A stretch of DNA of 64,000 nt from Variovorax sp. PBL-H6. GTDB lineage: Bacteria > Pseudomonadota > Gammaproteobacteria > Burkholderiales > Burkholderiaceae_C. This document shows positions 53,139-62,474 of the stretch, piece by piece (the first letter of the stretch is position 1; every line of letters starts with the position of its first letter). Under the pieces are notes generated by a model, which was given only the letters and a program-made list of their open reading frames with translations, was not told the origin of the DNA and did not search any database. The stretch is from NCBI RefSeq assembly GCF_901827155.1, contig NZ_LR594659.1, forward strand, positions 186,001-250,000, read 5' to 3'. Both the position numbers and the translations under genes were made by a program.

Positions 53139-53333
53139 ATGCAAGAGCATGAAACAAACACCGGCTGGTGGACAGAGAAACCTGGAAGGATCGAACGGCC
53201 TTCCTCATACGCGTCGTTGGGCGGCAGTTCCCTCGGCCGCACGCACAAGGAAAGGGTGTGGCTCAAGGCGCTGCTGGTGATTGCGCTGGCGGCGTCCTTC
53301 GGCTTCGCAATTCTCCGGCTGGCTGCCATTTGA
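53139..53333 (+). CDS. small single-pass membrane protein, 64 aa
   Basis: A 64-residue protein: hydrophilic N-terminus (MQEHETNTGWWTEKPG), then one hydrophobic helix (about residues 42-62, WLKALLVIALAASFGFAILRL). It has no recognised family. It precedes the Ser/Thr kinase by 30 bases on the same strand and may be part of the same unit. An AT-rich stretch (TTGCTAAAGGATTAATAC) lies upstream, containing a possible -10 box. Confidence 0.6.
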   Translation: MQEHETNTGWWTEKPGRIERPSSYASLGGSSLGRTHKERVWLKALLVIALAASFGFAILRLAAI

Positions 53334-53363
53334 GCCGCCACTTCGACTCGGCTCGTCGACGTC

Positions 53364-55163
53364 ATGTCCGCCACACCTCTGTCGCCTGAAGCTGTGCGGG
53401 ATCGTGAAGTCGTCGGCCCGGGTCCCCGGATGGAAGCGATCTGCCCCAGCTGCGGAGCCGCAAATCGAGCGGCGGCAAGGTTCTGCATCGGCTGCGTCAG
53501 GCCCCTGAAGGACGCACCCCTGCGCGCCCAGGCTCGAACTGTGCTGCAGCCCGCGTACACGGCCACTGTCCCGTCCACACGGGTGGAGGCCTCCGGCGAC
53601 AGAGACCGGCGATGGACCAGCGCGCTTTCGAGGCAGGCACTTCTCGAGGGAACGACGATCGAGGGCTTCCAGATCCTGCGTCCCCTGGGCGAAGGCGGGT
53701 TCGGCATCGTCTATCTGGCCTGGGACGCGGTGCTGGAACGGCATGTGGCGCTCAAGGAGTACATGCCCTCGACGCTCGCCATCCGCAGCGATGACGCTCT
53801 GACTGTGTCGATGCGCTCCGAGCGCCACCGAGGCACCTTCGACGCGGGCCTCAAGAGCTTCCTGAACGAAGCCCGCCTCCTCGCCCGGTTCGACCATCCC
53901 GCGCTGCTCAAGGTCTTGCGGTTCTGGGAAGCCAACGGGACCGCCTACATGGCGATGCCGTACTACGAAGGTCCGACGCTGAAGGAAGTGCTGGCCGGCG
54001 AGCAGACCGCGCCTTCGCAGGACCAGCTTTGCGAATGGCTGCACCCCCTGCTGGATGCGCTCGCGGTCATCCACCGCGAGAACTGCCTGCACCGCGACAT
54101 CTCTCCGGACAACATCCTTCTCACCAGCCTGGGGCCGGTCCTGTTGGACTTCGGCGCCGCCCGGCGCGTGATCAGCGACATGACCCAGAGCCTGACCGCG
54201 GTGCTGAAGCCGGGCTTCGCGCCCATCGAGCAGTACGGCGGCGCGATGACCCAGGGCCCTTGGACCGACATCTACGCGTTGGCCGGGGTCGTCTACTACG
54301 CGATCTCCGGGCAGTTGCCGCCGGCTTCGGCGGGACGGGTGGTGAGCGACAGCTTCGAGCCCCTGGCGGACACCTATGGAGGCCTCTACAGCGATGGATT
54401 CCTGCGCACCATCGATGCCTCCCTCTCGCTGCGCCCGGAAGCCAGGCCCCAGGACGTCGCGGAGTTCCGCGCATCGATGGATGCGCAGCCGATCGAAGCG
54501 ATCCGGCCGGCGTTGGCGCCCGCCCGAGCGCCCGCCTCCGAAGCGGGGCCACTCGCTGCGGCCAATGTCACCGTCGTGATCGCCGCGGAGAGTCCCGACC
54601 TGCATGCGGAACCGCCAACCGATTTCGCGCCCACCCAATCGACAGCGCTCACGACGCCCTCGCCCCATCGCACTGCATTCCGCCCGGCAATGCTCCTCGC
54701 GCTCGTTCTTGCCTGCGGCGCAGCATGGTGGTTGGGCGCTCGGCGCGGACCTGTTCAGGCACAGACGCCCGCGCAGGTCGTGCCGGCTGCGGCAGCGGTT
54801 CCCGAACCGCAGGCGCTTGCGGCGCCACCCACGCGGGCAGTGAAAGACATGGCACCGGTCCTCTCCAACCCGGCGCCGGCGGAATCGTCCGAAGCCGCAG
54901 TTCGGGGATCGGCGAGCTCGGGTGCGCCCCTCAAACCGGTCCCGGTGGTCGCAGTGCGCCCTGCTGCAACGCGAGCCAAATCCCCGGCCTCTGCGCCGCA
55001 GTCCTCTGAAGCTGGGCCGCGCGCTGCGCGCGCGAACGCCACCCCGGCGCCGGCCCTCGCTGCGGCAAGCACGCTGCAGCGATGCAGCGACCTCGTCCTG
55101 AAATCGTCGCTGGACAGCTTGAGTCCCGACGAACTCACCTTCCAGAAGAGCCAATGCAAATAA
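53364..55163 (+). CDS. transmembrane eukaryotic-type Ser/Thr protein kinase
   Basis: A 599-aa kinase. An N-terminal zinc ribbon (C27, C30, C41, C44 in CPSCG and CIGC) precedes a Hanks-type kinase domain (about 97-370): GEGGFG loop (109-114), K131, HRDISPDN with D245 and N250, and DFG at 262-264. A membrane helix (about 441-457) separates it from a Pro/Ala-rich extracytoplasmic region ending SKPEL-type charged residues and LTFQKSQCK. It resembles PknA/PpkA-type kinases. Its stop overlaps the next ATG by 10 bases. Confidence 0.88.
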   Translation: MSATPLSPEAVRDREVVGPGPRMEAICPSCGAANRAAARFCIGCVRPLKDAPLRAQARTVLQPAYTATVPSTRVEASGDRDRRWTSALSRQALLEGTTIEGFQILRPLGEGGFGIVYLAWDAVLERHVALKEYMPSTLAIRSDDALTVSMRSERHRGTFDAGLKSFLNEARLLARFDHPALLKVLRFWEANGTAYMAMPYYEGPTLKEVLAGEQTAPSQDQLCEWLHPLLDALAVIHRENCLHRDISPDNILLTSLGPVLLDFGAARRVISDMTQSLTAVLKPGFAPIEQYGGAMTQGPWTDIYALAGVVYYAISGQLPPASAGRVVSDSFEPLADTYGGLYSDGFLRTIDASLSLRPEARPQDVAEFRASMDAQPIEAIRPALAPARAPASEAGPLAAANVTVVIAAESPDLHAEPPTDFAPTQSTALTTPSPHRTAFRPAMLLALVLACGAAWWLGARRGPVQAQTPAQVVPAAAAVPEPQALAAPPTRAVKDMAPVLSNPAPAESSEAAVRGSASSGAPLKPVPVVAVRPAATRAKSPASAPQSSEAGPRAARANATPAPALAAASTLQRCSDLVLKSSLDSLSPDELTFQKSQCK

Positions 55164-56335
55164 GACCTCATGTCTTCACCTTGCCGCTGCTGTGCGGCCT
55201 GCTGCTGGGCATCGGTGCATCGACCCTTGCAGGCTGCAGCACCTCGAAGGTGGCTGCCGAGGCCCTGCCGTATGACCGGGCCATCCGCGTTGCCGCCGAC
55301 GCGCTGCTCGACCAGGCGCAGCCGTTTTCCAGCATGCTGGCCGGCACGCAACGGCGCGCGGTCGTGCTCGACCCCACCCTCGATGCCGACAGCGGACAGC
55401 AGACGTCCGCCACGCAGCAACTGGACGTTGCCATCGGCGAGCGTGTGCAGCAGGCCCGGTACTTCGAACTCGTCCCCTTCGAGGCGGCCAACCTCAAGTC
55501 CGCGGAGTACCTGATCGTCGGCTCCGTGTCGCGCGCACAGGGCGGGCATCGCCTCGACCTTGCGCTGCTGGATCTCAAGACCGGCGGCGTGCTGGCCCAG
55601 AGCTCGGTGCTGGCACGACTGGACCCTGCCGACATGAAGCCGATCGGCTATTACCGCGACAGCCCCGTGCTCATGAAGGACGAGACGGTGGAGGGCTACC
55701 TTCGCACGACCCAGACGCGGGCGGGCAACCAGGCCGACGCGAGCTATCTGGGCAGGATCGGCGCGGCGGCGTCCATCAACGACGCGGCCAGGCTCTACAA
55801 CAGCGGGCGCTATCGCGAGGCACTGGTCGAATACCGAGGGTTGGCCGCGACGCCGGCCGGCAACCAGATCCGGGTCCTGAGCGGGGTCTACCTCAGCAGC
55901 GTCAAGCTCGGGCGTACGGCCGAGGCCGAAGGCGCATTCGGGCGCCTGGTCGCCTATGGGCTCGCGCAGAAGAACCTGAGCGTGAAGTTCCTCTTCAATC
56001 CCGGCAGCACGGAATTCTGGGCCGACCCCCGTCTCACCAGCGCCTATGGCATGTGGCTGCGCCAGATCGCCAGGCAGGCGAGCAACGCGAAGGTCTGCAT
56101 GGACATCGTGGGCCACACCAGCAGCACGGGCCCGGAAGAGGTCAACGACAGCCTGTCCGCCCGGCGTGCCTTGTTCATCAAGCAGAAGCTGAGTGCAGAG
56201 TCCACCGAACTCGCGGCACGCACCCGGACCATCGGCATGGGCTCGAGGCACAACCTGGTGGGCAGCGGCACCGACGATGTCGTCGACGCGCCGGATCGCC
56301 GCGTCGATTTTGCGATCGTGGATTGCGCGGCCTGA
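55154..56335 (+). CDS. OmpA-domain lipoprotein
   Basis: A 393-aa lipoprotein. The lipobox TLAGC puts the lipidated cysteine at C28. Residues about 35-250 are an unassigned domain with TPR-like segments (DAARLYNSGRYREALVEYRGL), and residues about 275-390 form an OmpA-like peptidoglycan-binding domain (FLFNPGSTEFWADPRLTSAYG, DIVGHTSSTGPEEVNDSLSARRA, RVDFAIV). It should tether the outer membrane to peptidoglycan. It overlaps the kinase, so the two are co-expressed and the lipoprotein could be a phosphorylation partner or sensor. Confidence 0.85.
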   Translation: MQIRPHVFTLPLLCGLLLGIGASTLAGCSTSKVAAEALPYDRAIRVAADALLDQAQPFSSMLAGTQRRAVVLDPTLDADSGQQTSATQQLDVAIGERVQQARYFELVPFEAANLKSAEYLIVGSVSRAQGGHRLDLALLDLKTGGVLAQSSVLARLDPADMKPIGYYRDSPVLMKDETVEGYLRTTQTRAGNQADASYLGRIGAAASINDAARLYNSGRYREALVEYRGLAATPAGNQIRVLSGVYLSSVKLGRTAEAEGAFGRLVAYGLAQKNLSVKFLFNPGSTEFWADPRLTSAYGMWLRQIARQASNAKVCMDIVGHTSSTGPEEVNDSLSARRALFIKQKLSAESTELAARTRTIGMGSRHNLVGSGTDDVVDAPDRRVDFAIVDCAA

Positions 56336-56345
56336 GGAAAATGTC

Positions 56346-56738
56346 ATGAGCACGATGCTGAACATCGAACGCGCGCTGGCCGAGCTCGACCAGGCCCTGG
56401 GCAGCGCCAAGCCGGACCGGCGCGCCATCCCCTTCTACGGACCGACGCTTCTCGCCTCCATGAGCGAGAAGGACCAGGCCATGGCGCTGCACGCCGAGCA
56501 GGCCAGGTACCAACAGGACCCTGAGGCGTCGGCGGTGCACTTCTGTCTCACGGCCGCGATTTCCTTGCTCGAAGTGAGCCAGGTGCTCCTCAAGCAGGGC
56601 ACTTCCATGACCCCTCAGGAGCGCGAGCGCCAATGGAAGACGTTGGTGGTCTACACGAAGACGGCGGGGCGCTCCGCCTACAGGGCGGCATCGATCCTCG
56701 CGGATCAAAAGGACTACGAACCGGTCCGGCCCGGCTGA
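56346..56738 (+). CDS. conserved hypothetical protein, 130 aa
   Basis: A helical soluble protein of 130 residues starting MSTMLNIERALAELDQALG. The Gln/Arg/Lys-rich helix around ERERQWKTLVVYTKTAGRSAYRAAS resembles small helical bundles such as flagellar-export chaperones, but I do not recognise it. It starts 10 bases after the OmpA-lipoprotein stop, as the last gene of the kinase operon. A bidirectional terminator hairpin overlaps its stop. Confidence 0.6.
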   Translation: MSTMLNIERALAELDQALGSAKPDRRAIPFYGPTLLASMSEKDQAMALHAEQARYQQDPEASAVHFCLTAAISLLEVSQVLLKQGTSMTPQERERQWKTLVVYTKTAGRSAYRAASILADQKDYEPVRPG

Positions 56739-56768
56739 GCCCGCGCTCCGCGCCGGGGTGGGGCTCAG
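56735..56768. terminator. bidirectional terminator hairpin
   Basis: CTGAGCCC and GGGCTCAG form a perfect 8-bp inverted repeat enclosing both the stop codon of the 130-aa gene (56736-56738) and that of the convergent glutaminase (56765-56767). An inner GCG..CGC adds stem. It probably ends transcription from both sides. Confidence 0.5.
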
Positions 56769-57682
56769 AACACCGACAGCCCGGTCTTTGCGACGAACAG
56801 CTCCAGTGCCTTCCGACCCAGCAGCGAATTGCCCGTTGCGTCGAGCGCCGGTGACCAGACGCACAGCGTGAGCCGGTCGGGCACCACCGCGACGATGCCG
56901 CCGCCCACGCCGCTCTTGCAGGGCAGGCCGATCGAGAAGGCGACGTCGCCAGCGGCGTCGTAGGTGCCGCAGGTCAGCATCAGCGCGTTGATGCGACGCG
57001 CATGGCGCTCGGTGGTGATCTCGGCCTCGCCGGCGAGCGGATGGCGGCCGTCCCGGCACAGGAAGCCGGCCGCGCGCGCCAGCTGCACGCTGCTCATGCG
57101 CAGCGCGCATTGGTGGAAGTAGAGGTCGAGCACGGGTTCGACCGCGTTGTCGAGCTTGCCGAAGCTCTTCATGAAATTGGCGAGCGCGTAGTTGCGGTAG
57201 CCGGTGGCCGCCTCGGAGGCCGCCACTTCGGCATCGAAGAGGATCGGCTCGCCGCACAGGCTGCGCATGAACGCCAGCAGTTCCGACTTGGCGTCGCCGC
57301 GACTCAGCAGGCGGTCGGCGACCGCGATGGCGCCTGCATTGATGAACGGGTTGCGCGGCTTGCCTTGCTCGCTCTCGAGCTGCACCAGCGAGTTGAACGG
57401 ATTGCCGGATGGCTCGCGGCCGATGCGCTCCCACAACCCATCGCCCAGGTGCCGCATCGCCAGCGTGAGGGTAAAGAGCTTGGAGATGCTCTGGATGGAG
57501 AAGGGCGTGGCGGCATCGCCGGCTGCGGCCTCCTCGCCCTGGCAGGTGCGCAGCGCGATGCCGAACTGCTGTGCTGCCACGCGTGCAAGCGCGGGGATGT
57601 AGCTGGCCACCGTGCCGGTCCGGCCCAGCAGCGGCCGGATCTCTTCATTGATCTCGTCGAGGAGAGGCTGGAAGTTCATCAC
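56765..57682 (-). CDS. glsA: glutaminase A
   Basis: A 305-aa serine-dependent glutaminase that hydrolyses glutamine to glutamate and ammonia. The beta-lactamase-type fold has the nucleophile S65 and K68 in SIQSISKLF, with NPFINAGAIAV, YRNYALANFMKSFG (tyrosine and asparagine of the active site) and GVGGGIVAVVPDR. Length matches the GlsA family of about 305 aa. It is convergent with the kinase operon. Confidence 0.92.
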   Translation of the reverse strand: MMNFQPLLDEINEEIRPLLGRTGTVASYIPALARVAAQQFGIALRTCQGEEAAAGDAATPFSIQSISKLFTLTLAMRHLGDGLWERIGREPSGNPFNSLVQLESEQGKPRNPFINAGAIAVADRLLSRGDAKSELLAFMRSLCGEPILFDAEVAASEAATGYRNYALANFMKSFGKLDNAVEPVLDLYFHQCALRMSSVQLARAAGFLCRDGRHPLAGEAEITTERHARRINALMLTCGTYDAAGDVAFSIGLPCKSGVGGGIVAVVPDRLTLCVWSPALDATGNSLLGRKALELFVAKTGLSVF

Positions 57683-57721
57683 TCGCGTCTGCGCGTGCCG
57701 TGCATGTCGAACGAATTTTCT

Positions 57722-58669
57722 TCAGTTAGCGCGACGCACGGCTTCGGCTTGCACCGCCGGGCTCGTGCGCCGGTTCACCAGTACGAGGCCCAGGGCCACG
57801 CCTGCCAACGCCAGCACCAACTGCAGCGTGAGCGGTTCGCCGAGCAGCACCACGCCGAAGACCAGCGCGAACAGCGGCGTGAGGAAGGTGAAGGAAGAGA
57901 TCCGCGTGGCCGGGTAGTGCCTGAGCATCCACATCCAGGCCAGATAGCTCGCAAAGGCGCCAATGGCGGTCTGCAGCGAGATCGAGAACCAGGCATAGCT
58001 CGAGTAGGTGAGGCCCCAGCGTTCGCCGAGCGCGAGCGACAGCACAGGCGATACCGCCGCAGTGACCGCGATCTGATAGAAGAGCGTCTTCTCGGCGCTC
58101 GCGGTCGCGAGCCGCGTAGTGCGGATCGCGAGCGTCGTCAGGCCCCACAGCACGCCGCCCCCAAGGGCCAGCGCATCGCCCAGCAACTGGCCGGAGCTGC
58201 TGTGGCCGAAGCTCTCGCTGAAGGCGGCCACAACGCCGGTGAACGCGATCGCGAGGCCCAGCCACTGCACGCCGCGCAGCCGCTCGGTCGGCGCGAAGCG
58301 CGGCAGCAGCAGTGCCACGACGAAGGGCGAGGTGTAGAGGAACACCGTGAGCCGCGACGCCGTGGTGTGCTGCAGCCCGAGGTAGATGCAGACGAACTCG
58401 CCCGCGAACAGCAGGCCGGCAAGCAGGCCGCCTCGGAGCGTGCCGTCGCGCTCGAAAAGCGGCACGCGGCGCCACAGGCACCACGACCACAACAGCAGGA
58501 TCGCGCCCGCCATGCGGATGGAGGCCTGCCACAGCGGCGGTACCTCGGTGACGGTTGTCTTGATCAGGATCTGCTGCAGGCCCCAGAAGGCGCAGCAGGC
58601 GATCAGCAGGGAGGTGGCGCGGGTGTCGAGGTGGTCCTTGCGGTCGATCATCGTTCTTGCTCTGTCCAT
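57722..58669 (-). CDS. DMT/EamA-family transporter
   Basis: A 315-aa inner-membrane protein with about ten helices in two EamA repeats (residues about 20-150 and 165-295). FWGLQQILIKTTVTEVPPLWQASIRM and GVLWGLTTLAIRTTRLATASAEK are the conserved starts of the two halves. Family members export amino acids, metabolites or drugs. It begins MDRARTMIDR; an internal ATG is an alternative. No regulator is adjacent. Confidence 0.88.
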   Translation of the reverse strand: MDRARTMIDRKDHLDTRATSLLIACCAFWGLQQILIKTTVTEVPPLWQASIRMAGAILLLWSWCLWRRVPLFERDGTLRGGLLAGLLFAGEFVCIYLGLQHTTASRLTVFLYTSPFVVALLLPRFAPTERLRGVQWLGLAIAFTGVVAAFSESFGHSSSGQLLGDALALGGGVLWGLTTLAIRTTRLATASAEKTLFYQIAVTAAVSPVLSLALGERWGLTYSSYAWFSISLQTAIGAFASYLAWMWMLRHYPATRISSFTFLTPLFALVFGVVLLGEPLTLQLVLALAGVALGLVLVNRRTSPAVQAEAVRRAN

Positions 58670-58708
58670 GTTTTGCTCTGCACGTCTTTGTCTCTCTCGC
58701 GATGCGGG

Positions 58709-59206
58709 TCACGGACTTGCAGCGGGATACGGCGGCTTTCCGCGCGTGCCGATCATCAGGTCGTCGACGACCAGTTCGACGTCGGCCACGGCGCGCGCGG
58801 CCTTCCCGAGCCGGCGCGCCAGCGTGCGCGACGGCACGCAGCCCTGCAGGTAGACCCAGCGCCGCTGTACCACGGCCCAGACACTGGCGCGTCGGACGCC
58901 CGGCACGGCGGAGAGAGCGGCCTGCACCTGGGGCGCGATGGCCTTGTCGTAGCGGTAGGCGTTGCTGTCCTTGCAGCGTCCCTCCAGCCAGCAACTGGTG
59001 CCGCGCTCCAGCCGCGCATGCATTTGCGAGCGGCGCTCCTCGGCGGTGTAGAGCGGGCCTTCGGGCACAGGGCAGCCGCGCGCGCCCGACGACACCTGGA
59101 AGAAGGGATCGTCGAACCAGTTTTTCTTCTCGGGGCCGGCGGAGGCCGCCACGCAAGCGATGGCGAGCAGGGCCACGAACGCGCCGCGGCGCAGGCGTGA
59201 AGGCAT
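58709..59206 (-). CDS. secreted BON-domain protein
   Basis: A 165-aa exported protein with a signal to about residue 24 (VAASAG). The BON domain (about residues 90-150) reads AIAPQVQAALSAVPGVRRASVWAVVQRRWVYLQGCVPSRTLA. BON domains bind phospholipids or outer-membrane components, and similar proteins protect against osmotic or envelope stress. Two Cys pairs may form disulfides. It starts at 59206 with M39 of a longer open frame. Confidence 0.82.
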   Translation of the reverse strand: MPSRLRRGAFVALLAIACVAASAGPEKKNWFDDPFFQVSSGARGCPVPEGPLYTAEERRSQMHARLERGTSCWLEGRCKDSNAYRYDKAIAPQVQAALSAVPGVRRASVWAVVQRRWVYLQGCVPSRTLARRLGKAARAVADVELVVDDLMIGTRGKPPYPAASP

Positions 59207-59237
59207 GGGCCGATCGTAGCCCGCCCGTACGAAAGCG

Positions 59238-60644
59238 TCAGGCGGTGTTGCCGGGGCGCTGTCGGGACCGGTGCAGATCGGCGACCGGATGCACGCGCTG
59301 GATCGGCGCGCGGCTGACATCGCGGCGCGCGATCTTCGCCACCTCGCGCATCAGCGCACGGGCGTCCCAATCGACTGGCCAGCCCTTCCACAGACGCAGC
59401 GCGCCGTGCACGAACACGGCTTCGATCTGATCGCGGTTCGCGAAGCGCACCAGCTCCCAGCTCAGGTCCCAGCTCGGCACGAACTCGGGCACGTCCAGGT
59501 CGAGGAGCAGGAAGTCGGCGGCCAGGCCCTCTGCGATGCGGCCGGTGCGCGCGCCCAGTCCGGCGGCGTCCGCGCCTCGATGCGTCGCATGGTCGAGCCA
59601 GAGCCAGCCGCCGCCGCAGGAAGAGTCGCCGTTGGCCAGGCCCTGCGTGAGGCGCTGCGTGGCCTCGGCGGCATCCATGAGGCGGAAGCCGTCGGCGCGC
59701 GTGCCGTCGGTGCCGAGGCCGAAAGGCACGCCGAGCACTTCGAGCAGCCCGGCGTCGAGCACGGCGTTGCCTTTCCATTGGCTGGCCACGGGGTTGTAGG
59801 CCACCGCGGCGCCGCTGTCGCGCAAGAGGCCCAGCTCGCGCGGGGTCAGCAGCGTGGCATGGGCCAGCAGGGCCGAGGCGTTGAGCGCGCCGCAGGCCTG
59901 CAGAAGCTCGAGCGGGCGCAGGCCGCGCGCGACGAGCGAGCGCTCGACGGCCGCCAGGTGTTCGTTGACGTGGGTCTGGAAGCGCCGCCCGCTTTCGAGC
60001 GTGAGCGCCGCGACCGCGCGCAGCATGCGGTCAGTCGCGGCCTCGGGAATCGAGATCGCGAGCGAGGGATGCACCAGGGGATCGTGTTCGAGCCGCGCGA
60101 GGAAGGTGGCCGCGGCATCGAGGATGCGGCGGCCAGCAGCTTCGTCGCCATCCAGCCCGGCGTCGTTGCAGATCATGCCGAGCACGCAGCGGATGCCGGC
60201 GTCGCGCGCTGCGCTCGCCACGGCATCGAGGCCGGCTTCGGAGCGCGTGCCCGCGTCGACCACGGTGGTGAAGCCGCCGCGCAGCGATTCCAGTGCCGAG
60301 AGCTTGGCGGACAGATACGCGGCGTCGGCGTCGAGCGTGGCTTCCATCGGCACCCAGATGCGGCGGAAGATCTCCGAAGGCTCGCCGAAGGCCAATGCCT
60401 TGCCGAAGGACTGCGTGAGGTGGGTATGGGTGTCGATCAAGCCCGGCATCAGCAGGCGCTGCGGCAGTTCGATTGCCGCGAGGCCTGGTTGCGCTGCGCG
60501 CACCTCGGCGAGCGGGGCCACCTGCGCGAAGTGGCCGTCGCGCACCACCACGCCCAGGCCCTGGCGCGGGCCGTCGGTCAGCATCACCCACTCGGGCGCC
60601 AGCAGCAGCGGCTGGCCTGACTGCAGGAGTTCGGGAGACAGCAT
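59238..60644 (-). CDS. amidohydrolase family protein (TRZ/ATZ type)
   Basis: A 468-aa metal-dependent hydrolase. The DTHTHLTQSF motif (about residues 70-79) carries the first metal histidines, then THVNEHLAAV, LLAHATLLTPREL and LGTDGTRADGF with the metal aspartate. It resembles SAH/S-adenosyl or N-formimino-type deaminases and chlorohydrolases. It is the third gene after a GntR-controlled promoter, following TauE and the Bug protein. The product would be a deaminated or dehalogenated acid, substrate undecided. Confidence 0.85.
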   Translation of the reverse strand: MLSPELLQSGQPLLLAPEWVMLTDGPRQGLGVVVRDGHFAQVAPLAEVRAAQPGLAAIELPQRLLMPGLIDTHTHLTQSFGKALAFGEPSEIFRRIWVPMEATLDADAAYLSAKLSALESLRGGFTTVVDAGTRSEAGLDAVASAARDAGIRCVLGMICNDAGLDGDEAAGRRILDAAATFLARLEHDPLVHPSLAISIPEAATDRMLRAVAALTLESGRRFQTHVNEHLAAVERSLVARGLRPLELLQACGALNASALLAHATLLTPRELGLLRDSGAAVAYNPVASQWKGNAVLDAGLLEVLGVPFGLGTDGTRADGFRLMDAAEATQRLTQGLANGDSSCGGGWLWLDHATHRGADAAGLGARTGRIAEGLAADFLLLDLDVPEFVPSWDLSWELVRFANRDQIEAVFVHGALRLWKGWPVDWDARALMREVAKIARRDVSRAPIQRVHPVADLHRSRQRPGNTA

Positions 60645-60666
60645 GGCGTTTCCTTGGATGAATCGA

Positions 60667-61416
60667 TCAGGCCAGCAGCAGCCAGGCGAACCAGGCACCC
60701 ACGGCCAGCAGCAGCAGCGAGACGAAGCGCTGCAGCTGCCGCATGTTCAGGCCGGCGGCGGCGCGCTGCCCGGCGATGGAGCCCGCGAGCATCAGCAGGC
60801 CGCACAGGGCCGCCAGCCGGAGATCGAGGCGGCCTTCGATCGCATGCACCGTGCTGCTGGCCAAGGCCACGGGCAGTTGCACCGCCTGCGCGGCCACCAC
60901 CGCGAAGACGACGGGCTGGCGCAGCAGCATCAGCAGCGGCAAGACCAGCACCGGGCCACCGGTGCCCGTGAGCGCGGAACCGAGCCCTACCGCGATACCG
61001 AGTGCAAGCAGCACCGGCGTGCCGAGCGGAGCCGCGGGTTCCGACTTCATCGCCGAGGCGCGCAGGCCGCGCCAGCCCGAAAACAGCACCAGCAGGGTCA
61101 CCCCGGTCATCAGCGCGGCGGCAGGCAACCAGCGCACCAGCAGCGCGCCCGCGGCCGCCCCCGCGAGGGCGCCGGCCAGCAAAGGGACACAGCGCGCCGC
61201 CTGCGCGCGCTCGCGCATGAGCGGGCGCAGCGCCACCAGCGCCGGCAGGGCGAAGCCGAGCGACGCTGCGGCGATGGCCTGCGGCAGCGGCACCGCCCCG
61301 AGCTTGGTCAGCACCGGCACCAGCAGCACGCCGCCGATGCCGCTCGCGCCGATCAGGCCGCCGGCGAGCAACACGGCAGGCAGCACGATCCAGGCACTGG
61401 CGAGCGACATCAGCAT
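60667..61416 (-). CDS. TauE/SafE-family sulfite/organosulfonate exporter
   Basis: A 249-aa membrane protein with about eight helices in two repeats, each beginning with a GGLIGASGIGG or GSALTGTGG-type glycine motif. Family members export sulfite or sulfoacids. It is between the Bug protein (20 bases) and the amidohydrolase, so it may release a by-product of their substrate. ATG at 61416. Confidence 0.85.
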   Translation of the reverse strand: MLMSLASAWIVLPAVLLAGGLIGASGIGGVLLVPVLTKLGAVPLPQAIAAASLGFALPALVALRPLMRERAQAARCVPLLAGALAGAAAGALLVRWLPAAALMTGVTLLVLFSGWRGLRASAMKSEPAAPLGTPVLLALGIAVGLGSALTGTGGPVLVLPLLMLLRQPVVFAVVAAQAVQLPVALASSTVHAIEGRLDLRLAALCGLLMLAGSIAGQRAAAGLNMRQLQRFVSLLLLAVGAWFAWLLLA

Positions 61417-61435
61417 GGAGACGATCCTTGTTTTT

Positions 61436-62422
61436 CTATTCGGCCTTGATGCCGGCAGTCTGCACCACGCCGGCGATGGTCTTGCGTTCCTTCGCCAGGT
61501 AGTCGCCGAAGGCAGGGCCTGCGATCAACTGCGGCTTGACGGCAATTTCGGCGAGCTTGCGGATGACTTCGGGGTCCTTGAGCGTGGCATCGAGGGCTTT
61601 GACCCACGTCGCCGTCACCGCGGCCGGGGTACCGGCGGGCGCCAGCAGGCCGAGCCACGCATCCATCTCCATGCCCTTGAGTTCGGGCGACTCCGCAAGT
61701 GCGGGAATGGCCGGCGCGATGGCCGAGCGGGCCAGCGAGGTCACCCCGAACGCCCTGACCTTGCCGTCCTTCACGAAGGGGAGTGCCAGCGACAGCGGCA
61801 GCACGGCCAGGTCGACCTGGCCGCCGGCCACGTCGGTCAGCACCTGGGGGCCCGACTTGTAGGGCACGTGCGTCAGGTCGATGCCCGCGCGCTGCTTGAA
61901 CATCTCGGCCGTGACGTGCAGCGACGTGCCCACCCCGTCGGTGCCGAAGTTGAGCTTGCCGGGCTGCGCCTTCGCCAGCTGGATCAGTTCAGCGGTGGTG
62001 TGAGCGGGCAGGGCGGGCTTTCCGATGAGGACGAAGGGAGAGGTGCCCACGGTCGCGACGGGAACGAAGTCCTTGAAGCTGTCGTAGCGCACCGCCGACG
62101 GTGCCACCAGCGGCGCCACGTTGAGCGGGCTCGCCACCGCGAAGAGCAGGGTGTAGCCGTCCGGCGCCGCGCGAGCCGCCTTCTGCGTGCCGATGGTGCC
62201 GGCAGCGCCCGCCACGTTCTCGATCACCACCGGCTGCTTGAGCTGCTCGCCGAGCTTGGCGGTGAGCAGGCGCGCCGTGGCATCGACGCCACCGCCGGCG
62301 GCGAACGGCACAATCAGCGTGATCGGCTTGGCGGGATAGCTTTGCGCCTGGGCCGCCGTGCCGGCGGCTAGCGCCATCGCGGCGGCGGTGGAACGGAAGA
62401 AGAAGGCTCGGGCTGCGGACAT
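61436..62422 (-). CDS. Bug/TctC-family solute-binding protein
   Basis: A 328-aa periplasmic binding protein with a signal to about residue 26 (AQAQ). TLIVPFAAGGGVDATARLLT, NVAGAAGTIGTQKAARAAPDGYTLL and the KPALPAHTTAELIQLAKAQPGKLNFG segment are Bug hallmarks. It is the first gene of the operon read from the GntR-controlled promoter at 62475-62503, with an AAGGAAA ribosome site before ATG 62422. The ligand is unknown. Confidence 0.92.
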   Translation of the reverse strand: MSAARAFFFRSTAAAMALAAGTAAQAQSYPAKPITLIVPFAAGGGVDATARLLTAKLGEQLKQPVVIENVAGAAGTIGTQKAARAAPDGYTLLFAVASPLNVAPLVAPSAVRYDSFKDFVPVATVGTSPFVLIGKPALPAHTTAELIQLAKAQPGKLNFGTDGVGTSLHVTAEMFKQRAGIDLTHVPYKSGPQVLTDVAGGQVDLAVLPLSLALPFVKDGKVRAFGVTSLARSAIAPAIPALAESPELKGMEMDAWLGLLAPAGTPAAVTATWVKALDATLKDPEVIRKLAEIAVKPQLIAGPAFGDYLAKERKTIAGVVQTAGIKAE

Positions 62423-62474
62423 GGTCGTTTCCTTGGTCGGTGAATGAACGGAAAGAAGCACCCTGGCGGTGCAG

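Noticed and set aside
53364..56738. A type VI secretion island
   Set aside because: Only a kinase and an OmpA-type lipoprotein are present; no TssB/C, ClpV, Hcp or VgrG gene is visible.
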